From Actinoplanes campanulatus (GTDB taxonomy: Bacteria > Actinomycetota > Actinomycetes > Mycobacteriales > Micromonosporaceae): a DNA stretch of 64,000 bases. The position numbers and the translations under genes are program-made. The notes under the pieces were generated by a model, which was not told the origin of the DNA, ran no database searches, and saw only the letters and a list, made by a program, of their open reading frames with translations. Position 1 is the first letter of the stretch, and every line of letters begins with the position of its first letter. The stretch spans positions 248,001 to 312,000 of the forward strand of contig NZ_BMPW01000003.1 in assembly GCF_014647795.1 (NCBI RefSeq). Direction: 5' to 3'. This document shows positions 58,552 through 64,000 of the stretch, piece after piece.

Positions 58552-60216
58552 CTAGCGGCTGACACGGACGTTGACGATCGCGGTGGTGCCGCCGCGTACG
58601 GCCTTGAGCGCCCGGTCCAGCGCCGGCGCCAGTTCGTCGGCGCGCTCGACGGTCTCCGCGTGCATGGCGAAGGGATCGGCGAGGGCGGCGAGATCCGGCT
58701 GGTCGCTGAGGTCGTTGCCGAGGAACTCCCCGGTGTCGACGGCGGCGCCCCGCGGGTAGAAGCGCAGGTGGTTCATCTTCATCGACCGGTACTCGTGGTT
58801 GTTGAAGACCACGATCAGCAGCGGCAGCCCGTTGGCGCGGGCGGCCTGCAACGACTGGACGATCGGGTTGTAGAGGAACGCCCCGTCGCCGATGGTGAGC
58901 ACCACCGGCCGGTCCGGCGTGGCCAGCTTCACCCCGAGCGCCACGGCGATGCCCTGCCCGAGCCCGCCCTGCACGTAGAAGTACGAGTCGGGGGTGGCGC
59001 GCCGCAGGTGCCGCTGGACGATCCGGCTGTGCGTGATGGTCTCGTCGACGACGACCGAGTCCTCGCCGATCACCTCGCGCAACGTCGCCACGACCTGGAC
59101 CGGGTCGAGCGTGCCGGCCGCCTTCCACTCCGCCGTCGTGACCGCCGCGCTCTCCATCGACCGGAACGTGGAACCGCTGACCAGCCCCTGCTCCCGGGCC
59201 CGGACGGCCAGCTCCCGCAGGGTGGCGGTGACCCCGCCCTCCAGGTAGAAGTCGGCGTTGAGCACCTGGTAGACGACGTGCGGCCGCTGCGGCACCTCGT
59301 CGATGACCACGATCTTCGCCCGCGCCGGCCGCCGCGACGGCGGGTAGAACGGGGCCCGGCAGTTGAGCAGCACGATCACGTCGGCGGTGTCGACGAACGG
59401 CTCGATCTCGCCGCCGGCGTGCAGTTCGTGGTCGCGCGGGAAGTTGGCGCAGACCGCCGAGCCGGGTTCGACCACCGGGATGGCCATCGCCTCGGCGAAC
59501 GCGACGAGGGCCGCCATGCCGCCCGCCTCGCGCCCGGTCGTCTCCGTGATGATCACCGGGTTCGACGCGCCGGCGAGCAGCTCCAGGACGGCCTGCATGT
59601 CCTCGGCGGCGCTGACCGTCGTACCGTGCGCGGCGACCGGCTTGGGGTCGGGCCCGTCCCACGGGTCGAGCAGCACCTCGAGCGGGATGTTCAGGTAGAC
59701 CGGGCCGGCCGGGGCGCGGGCCGCCATCTCGGCACTGCGGGTGATCATGGTGGTCAGCGTGTGCACGCTGGCCGCCTGGTTGGACCACTTGGTGAACGGC
59801 GCCGCCATCACGTGCGGGCCACCGACCACGGAGAGGTTGCGGTACCACTGGCCGCCCGGGTCGGGGCCGGGCCCGTCGCCGTAGGTGATCGACTCCGAGG
59901 AGGTCACCACCATCGGCACGCCGGCCAGCAGCGCGCCGTGCACGGCCATCGAGCCCTGGAGCAGGCCCGGTCCGGCGTGCAGGAGCACGCCCTGCGCGCG
60001 GCGGGTGACCAGGCCGTACCCGGTGGCCATGCCGACCGCGACGGTCTCGTGCGTCAGATCCAGGTAGCGGGGGCAGGGCAGCCCGTCGCGGTGCCGGCGG
60101 GCCAGCGACTCCCACACCGGGGCCCACTCGGACCCCGGTGAGGAGAAGATGTAGTCCGCCCCGACCGCGTTGAACGCGCTGACGACCGCGTCGCCGCCAT
60201 CGGTTCGATGCGTCAT
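58552..60216 (-). CDS. Thiamine-diphosphate-dependent enzyme, benzoylformate decarboxylase/acetolactate synthase-like
   Basis: A 554-aa enzyme with three alpha/beta domains. The N-terminal PYR domain carries the activating Glu in DLTHETVAVGMATGYG; the middle domain covers about 190-330; the C-terminal PP domain has the ThDP/Mg motif GDGAFLYNPIVQSL...NN. Members decarboxylate 2-oxo acids to aldehydes or ligate them. FAD-binding features of true acetolactate synthase are not obvious. The ATG at 60216 overlaps the hydrolase stop (ATGA). Between a 2-hydroxyacid dehydrogenase and (further up) an aldehyde dehydrogenase, a decarboxylase role fits best. Confidence 0.85.
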   Translation of the reverse strand: MTHRTDGGDAVVSAFNAVGADYIFSSPGSEWAPVWESLARRHRDGLPCPRYLDLTHETVAVGMATGYGLVTRRAQGVLLHAGPGLLQGSMAVHGALLAGVPMVVTSSESITYGDGPGPDPGGQWYRNLSVVGGPHVMAAPFTKWSNQAASVHTLTTMITRSAEMAARAPAGPVYLNIPLEVLLDPWDGPDPKPVAAHGTTVSAAEDMQAVLELLAGASNPVIITETTGREAGGMAALVAFAEAMAIPVVEPGSAVCANFPRDHELHAGGEIEPFVDTADVIVLLNCRAPFYPPSRRPARAKIVVIDEVPQRPHVVYQVLNADFYLEGGVTATLRELAVRAREQGLVSGSTFRSMESAAVTTAEWKAAGTLDPVQVVATLREVIGEDSVVVDETITHSRIVQRHLRRATPDSYFYVQGGLGQGIAVALGVKLATPDRPVVLTIGDGAFLYNPIVQSLQAARANGLPLLIVVFNNHEYRSMKMNHLRFYPRGAAVDTGEFLGNDLSDQPDLAALADPFAMHAETVERADELAPALDRALKAVRGGTTAIVNVRVSR

Positions 60217-61073
60217 TTCGAGATCGGCCAATCGAGGACCTCGCAGATGCCGCGACCCATGATGTATTCCAGCTCCTCCGGCGTGAAGTCGAAGTGCTTG
60301 GTGAACTGCTCGATGGTCTCCACGTAGCTGAGGCCGTGGCCCAGCAGACGGGTGATGTCGGTGCCCCAGAAGCAGCGCCGCGGGCCCATCTTGTCGACCA
60401 TCTCACGCACGTACTTCTCGATGTTGAGGTTCGGGAACGGCCTCGTCGAGTAACCCGGCAGGGCCGAGACCTTCACGTAGATGTTCGGGTGCTCGTGCAG
60501 GTCGGCGGTCTCCTGCACCCAGTAGCCGATGGCGTCGTCCACGCAGCGGGCCATGATGCCCATGTGGTCGATGATGATCTTCAGGCCCGGGTGCCGCGCG
60601 GCGATCCGGCCCAGCTCGGCCTTCCAGATCGGGGCGTGCACCATGGTCGGGATGTTCAGTTCCTCGGCCAGCGGCCAGTACCAGTCGTTGGTGCCGTCGA
60701 TCATCCAGTTCCGGTCGATCGGCCGGTGGAACGTCAGCCGGGTGCCCTTCACGTACGGGTTCTGCGCGAAGTCCCGCAGCATGGCCGCGCCCTCGAGAGG
60801 CTTGTTCTGCGGAATGCGGGCCATGATGCCGAAGCGGTCCGGGTGGGCCTCGCACGCTTCCAGGGCGTAGTCGATGCGGTCACCCTCCCACGACGGCGGC
60901 AGGATCAGCGCCCGGTTGACGCCCGCCTCGTCCATCAGCGCGAGGCACTCCTCGTAGCTGAACGGGTCCTCCCGGTGGCCGTTGAGCCGGATACGCTCGC
61001 GAGCTCCCGGCACCCAGGGGCGATCCGGGGTCTCTTCCTTCCAGATGTGCACCTGGGAGTCGACGACGAACAT
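60213..61073 (-). CDS. Amidohydrolase-2 family metal-dependent hydrolase/decarboxylase
   Basis: A 286-aa TIM-barrel protein of the family that includes 2-pyrone-4,6-dicarboxylate lactonase and ACMSD-type decarboxylases. The N-terminal metal motif is DSQVHIW, with Gln where HxH members have the first His. Later ligands are probably VHAPIW (His), IIDHMG (His) and WGTDITRL (Asp). Such Gln variants are known in the lactonase-like branch, so activity is not excluded. The ATG at 61073 has AAAGGAAA upstream. It starts the hydrolase-ThDP-Ldh_2 part of the cluster, after a gap holding a long palindrome. Confidence 0.83.
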   Translation of the reverse strand: MFVVDSQVHIWKEETPDRPWVPGARERIRLNGHREDPFSYEECLALMDEAGVNRALILPPSWEGDRIDYALEACEAHPDRFGIMARIPQNKPLEGAAMLRDFAQNPYVKGTRLTFHRPIDRNWMIDGTNDWYWPLAEELNIPTMVHAPIWKAELGRIAARHPGLKIIIDHMGIMARCVDDAIGYWVQETADLHEHPNIYVKVSALPGYSTRPFPNLNIEKYVREMVDKMGPRRCFWGTDITRLLGHGLSYVETIEQFTKHFDFTPEELEYIMGRGICEVLDWPISK

Positions 61074-61203
61074 AGGTGTTTCCTTTCGTTCCGGCTGATG
61101 CGTAGCCAGCGGGGATGTCCATGAAGCTATTGAGGTTTTCCGCCGCTGCGGAGTCCCTGCCGCGCAATCGGTTGTTGCACGCGAGGAGTGCTTGCGGCTG
61201 GTT

Positions 61204-61240
61204 GTCAGTGCTGTCCCAGCGCCGCTGGGACAGCACTGAC
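61204..61240. promoter_or_regulatory. 37-bp near-perfect palindrome inside the catabolic cluster
   Basis: GTCAGTGCTGTCCCAGCG (61204-61221), a single central C, then CGCTGGGACAGCACTGAC (61223-61240). It starts 14 bp beyond the stop of the LhgO-like gene and lies about 130 bp ahead of the hydrolase gene. As RNA it is a strong hairpin (terminator or processing site); as DNA it is an ideal dimer site. No T-run follows leftward. Confidence 0.75.
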
Positions 61241-61254
61241 GGCCGGCCGGGATG

Positions 61255-62451
61255 TCACGTGCCGAAGACGCCGTCGACCACGTGCGCGGCGATCGCCAGC
61301 GACGACGTCGCCGCGGGTGACGGTGCGTTTCGTACGGCCGTGACGGGCCCCATCCGGTGGATGCGGAAGTCGTCGACGAGGCCGCCGTCGCGGTCCAGCG
61401 CCTGGGCGCGTACTCCGGCGCCGGCCCGCACCACGTCGGCCGCCCCGATCTCCGGGACGTAGCGCATGGCCTCGGCCATGTACCGCTTCCTGGACAGCGA
61501 CCCGCGCACCTCCTTGATCCCGGTACGCCAGTGCTGCCGCGCCATGTGCCAGGTGCCCGGCCAGGCCGCGATGCCGGCCAGGTCGGGGATCGAGAGGCTG
61601 GTGCGCCGGTAGCCCTCCCGGGCGGTCGCCAGGACCGCGTTCGGGCCGACCTCGACGACCCCGGTCACCCGCCGGGTGAAGTGCACGCCGAGGAACGGGT
61701 ACCGCGGGTCCGGAACCGGGTAGATCATGCCGCGGACCAGGTCCGCCTTCTCCTCGCGGACCCGCATGTACTCACCGCGGAACGGGATGATCCGCGGTTC
61801 GGCGGCGTCGCCGGCCAGCCGGGACACCCGGTCGGTGTGGATGCCGGCGCAGACGATCACCTGGTCGACGGCGACGTCCCGGTCGCCCGCGACGATCCGG
61901 ATCCGGCCGGGCTCCCGGTGGATCGCGGTCACCGCGAAGCCGAGGACGACCTCGCCGCCGGCCGCCGCGATGTCCTCGGCGAACGCCTTCGCGACGCCGG
62001 AGAAGTCGGTGATCGCCGTCTCCGGTGAATGCAGCGCGGCCAGGCCGGCGGCATGCGGCTCGATCTCGCGGATCCCGGCCGGATCGACCCTCCGCAGACC
62101 GGGTACGCCGTTCTCCCGCGCCCGTCTCTCCAGATCGTCCAGCCGCCCCAGCTCGTCCTCGCGGACCGCCACGACCAGCTTGCCGCACTCGTCGTACGCG
62201 ATCTGCCGGTCCGCGCAGTACTCCCGCAGCAGCAGCCGCCCGCGGGTGCACAGCTCCGCTTTCAGGCTGCCCGGCGTGTAGTAGATGCCGGCGTGCACCA
62301 CCCCGGAGTTGTGGCCGGTCTGGTGCCGGGCCACCTCGTCCTCCTTGTCGACGACCACGACGCGGGTGCCCGGCCGGCGCAGCGCGATCTCCCGGCCGAT
62401 CGCCAGCCCGACGATGCCGGCCCCGATGATTCCGATGGTCTCGTCCGCCAT
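61255..62451 (-). CDS. FAD-dependent oxidoreductase, L-2-hydroxyglutarate oxidase (LhgO)-like
   Basis: A 398-aa DAO-fold flavoprotein. The FAD-binding motif GIIGAGIVGLAIGREIALRR opens the protein; HQTGHNSGVVHAGIYYTPGS is the strong LhgO/L2HGDH signature, and the C-terminal GAGVRAQALDRDGGLVDDF completes it. It should oxidise an L-2-hydroxy acid to a 2-oxo acid and pass electrons to quinone or oxygen. The ATG at 62451 has AGAGAGG upstream and lies 27 bp after the aldehyde dehydrogenase stop, so the two are co-transcribed. Confidence 0.92.
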   Translation of the reverse strand: MADETIGIIGAGIVGLAIGREIALRRPGTRVVVVDKEDEVARHQTGHNSGVVHAGIYYTPGSLKAELCTRGRLLLREYCADRQIAYDECGKLVVAVREDELGRLDDLERRARENGVPGLRRVDPAGIREIEPHAAGLAALHSPETAITDFSGVAKAFAEDIAAAGGEVVLGFAVTAIHREPGRIRIVAGDRDVAVDQVIVCAGIHTDRVSRLAGDAAEPRIIPFRGEYMRVREEKADLVRGMIYPVPDPRYPFLGVHFTRRVTGVVEVGPNAVLATAREGYRRTSLSIPDLAGIAAWPGTWHMARQHWRTGIKEVRGSLSRKRYMAEAMRYVPEIGAADVVRAGAGVRAQALDRDGGLVDDFRIHRMGPVTAVRNAPSPAATSSLAIAAHVVDGVFGT

Positions 62452-62478
62452 GTGTGCGGCCTCTCTGGTACGGCCACT

Positions 62479-63921
62479 TCAGATTCCGAAGTGGATGGCG
62501 AAGGTCTTGACCCTGGTATAGAACCGCAGCGCCTCCACGCCCTGCTCCTTGAAGGGCGATCCGGAGTCACGGAACCCGCCGAACGGCATGTGCACGTCCC
62601 ATCCGGACGTGGTGGTGTTCACGGCGATCTGTCCACAGTCGGCCTCGGCCAGGAACCGGTGCGCGGCGGCGAGGCTGTCGGTGAAGACGGCGGCGGCCAG
62701 CCCGTACCGGGTGTCGTTGACCGCGGCGATCGCCTCGTCCAGGCCGTCGACGGTGCGGACCACCAGGACCGGGCCGAAGACCTCGTCGCGCCACACGTCC
62801 ATGTCCGGGGTGACGCCGGTCAGGATCGCCGGGGTCACGTAGCAGCCGGTCCCGGGCAGTTCCTCGCCGCCCGACTCGACGTGGGCGCCCTGCTCGACCG
62901 CGGTGGCGATGTCCCGCAGCACGCTGTCCCGGTGCGACGGGCTGACCAGCGGGCCCACGTCGGTGCCGTCCGCCCTGCCCGGGCCGACCCGAAGCGCCGC
63001 GACCTTCTCCCGCAGCAGCACCATGAACTCGTCGAACACGGCCCGGTCGACCAGGAGCCGGCTGGTCGCCGTGCAGCGCTGCCCGGCCTGGCCGAACGAC
63101 GCCGCGACGACCGCGGCAGCCGCCTTCGCAAGGTTCGCGCCGGCCAGCACCACGGACGCGTTCTTGCCGCCCAGCTCGGACTGGAACCGGACGCCGCGGG
63201 CCGCGAGCCGGACCCGCAGCGCCTCGCCGACGTCGTTGCCGCCGGTGAAGGTGACCGCGGCGATCCGCGGGTCGTCGAGCAGCGCGCCGGAGATCTCCGA
63301 GGTGCGGCCGGTGACCACACTGAGCACACCGGCCGGCAGGCCCGCGTCGTCCAGGGCCCGGGCCAGGTGCAGCGCCGAGGTGGGCGTCTCGCCGGCCGGC
63401 TTGAGCACCACGGCGTTGCCGGCGGCCAGGGCGGGCGCCAGCTTGCGGGCCGGGGTGATCAGCGGGTCGTTCCACGGCGTGATCGCCAGGACCACGCCGA
63501 GCGGCTCGCGCTGGAAGCCGGTACGGGTGTCCGGCCGCGCGTCGTGGATGAGGGAGCCGTAGTCCTGCCGTCCGACTGCCGCGTAGTACTCGAAGAAGTC
63601 GGCGGCCTTCTCCGCCTCGATCCGGGCCTCGGCGAGGGTCTTGCCGTTCTCGGTGACGATGGCGTCGGCGATCTCGGCGTTGCGGACCCGCAGCAGCACC
63701 GCGGCTTTCGCGAGGATCCTGGACCGCTGAAGCGCGGACATCGCCCGCCAGACGGCGAAACCGGCCCGCGCCGCGCCGTAGATCTCGGTGACCAGCTCGG
63801 CGGTGAGCGCCGGAACCCGGACGAAGGGCTCCCGGACGTCGGCCGGGTCGTACACGTCGACCCAGCTCTCGGCGCCCACCCAGCGTCCGCCGGCCAGGGT
63901 CTCCACGGTGCGAACGGACAT
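62479..63921 (-). CDS. Aldehyde dehydrogenase (NAD(P)+)
   Basis: A 480-aa ALDH-superfamily enzyme. The Rossmann domain has ITPWNDPLITPARKLAPALA (the WN motif with catalytic Asn), VTFTGGNDVGEAL and the general-base Glu in FQSELGGKNASVVL. The nucleophile Cys is in FGQAGQRCTATSR. EVFGPVLVV and the C-terminal MPFGGFRDSG complete the pattern. It looks like the succinate-semialdehyde/2-oxoglutarate-semialdehyde/benzaldehyde branch. The ATG at 63921 has GAGGAG upstream. It is first of the leftward catabolic cluster. Confidence 0.93.
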   Translation of the reverse strand: MSVRTVETLAGGRWVGAESWVDVYDPADVREPFVRVPALTAELVTEIYGAARAGFAVWRAMSALQRSRILAKAAVLLRVRNAEIADAIVTENGKTLAEARIEAEKAADFFEYYAAVGRQDYGSLIHDARPDTRTGFQREPLGVVLAITPWNDPLITPARKLAPALAAGNAVVLKPAGETPTSALHLARALDDAGLPAGVLSVVTGRTSEISGALLDDPRIAAVTFTGGNDVGEALRVRLAARGVRFQSELGGKNASVVLAGANLAKAAAAVVAASFGQAGQRCTATSRLLVDRAVFDEFMVLLREKVAALRVGPGRADGTDVGPLVSPSHRDSVLRDIATAVEQGAHVESGGEELPGTGCYVTPAILTGVTPDMDVWRDEVFGPVLVVRTVDGLDEAIAAVNDTRYGLAAAVFTDSLAAAHRFLAEADCGQIAVNTTTSGWDVHMPFGGFRDSGSPFKEQGVEALRFYTRVKTFAIHFGI

Positions 63922-64000
63922 CACTGCTCCTCAAGAGATCGCTTCGGTATCGCGAATGGTAGGAAGCCCGGAATGCGCCGACCATGCGCTGCGGAGGAAG
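63922..64000 (-). promoter_or_regulatory. Upstream region of the catabolic cluster (cut by the window)
   Basis: These 79 bp hold the GAGGAG ribosome-binding site of the aldehyde dehydrogenase gene (about 63927-63932) and presumably the cluster promoter. I cannot place a -35/-10 pair or operator with confidence, and no coding frame is evident. Confidence 0.35.

Overview
The window is very GC-rich DNA with G/C-ending codons, many ATGA-type gene overlaps and many apparently leaderless promoters. It comes from a filamentous actinobacterium. A chemosensory operon next to cellulose- and chitin-active secreted enzymes, RamB-type glyoxylate control, an iron box of the actinobacterial type and an MT0933-type antitoxin fit the family Micromonosporaceae, most likely Actinoplanes or a relative. 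That assignment is an inference; no rRNA or other marker gene is present. I found no tRNA, rRNA, CRISPR array, intact insertion sequence or prophage.

Layout. 0-1 kb: the 5' end of a secreted protein (minus strand) and a small hypothetical gene. 1-10 kb: a seven-gene chemosensory operon (cheW, cheR-TPR, cheW, mcp, cheA-REC, cheB, triple-receiver histidine kinase) in which nearly every junction is a stop/start overlap. The cheA/cheB junction carries a 77-bp insertion that itself encodes 26 codons and keeps ATGA at both ends. 10-18 kb: a PGRP-type amidase, a MacB/FtsX-type exporter and a divergent NarL-type two-component system. 17.7-23.2 kb: a sulfotransferase, a DMT exporter with divergent LysR regulator, a GNAT acetyltransferase, a DUF305-like lipoprotein, an AA10 chitin/cellulose monooxygenase and a VOC protein. 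23.5-27.6 kb: a response regulator/kinase/ABC exporter operon. 27.6-32.2 kb: ramB diverging from aceA-aceB (glyoxylate shunt). 32.2-37.8 kb: a pterin dehydratase-VOC fusion, a HEAT-repeat protein coupled to an unrecognised 438-aa protein, and two tandem PAP2 phosphatases. 37.9-42 kb: an AAA ATPase, a small antitoxin-like protein, a secreted alpha/beta hydrolase, a LysE remnant and a membrane protein. 42-46 kb: a PotD/Fbp-type ABC uptake operon behind a foldable leader. 46-48.6 kb: a CBM2-GH5 cellulase with a perfect CebR box, then an ArsR-SRPBCC pair. 48.6-49.65 kb: about 1 kb without a convincing gene, rich in short repeats. 49.65-51.6 kb: a second sulfotransferase, a YjbR-like gene and an OsmC gene. 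51.6-57.3 kb: a ferric-siderophore uptake locus under an iron box, then a second chemoreceptor. 57.5-64 kb: a catabolic cluster (aldehyde dehydrogenase, LhgO-like oxidase, metal-dependent hydrolase, ThDP decarboxylase, Ldh_2 dehydrogenase).

How the genes fit together. The picture is a soil saprophyte that degrades cellulose and chitin (CebR-controlled GH5, AA10), lives on C2 units (RamB, AceA, AceB), scavenges iron, and senses its surroundings with several two-component systems and a chemosensory array. The least explained parts are the chemosensory operon's insertion and unusual output kinase, the HEAT/438-aa pair, the structured leader at 42.1 kb and the mandelate-pathway-like catabolic cluster.
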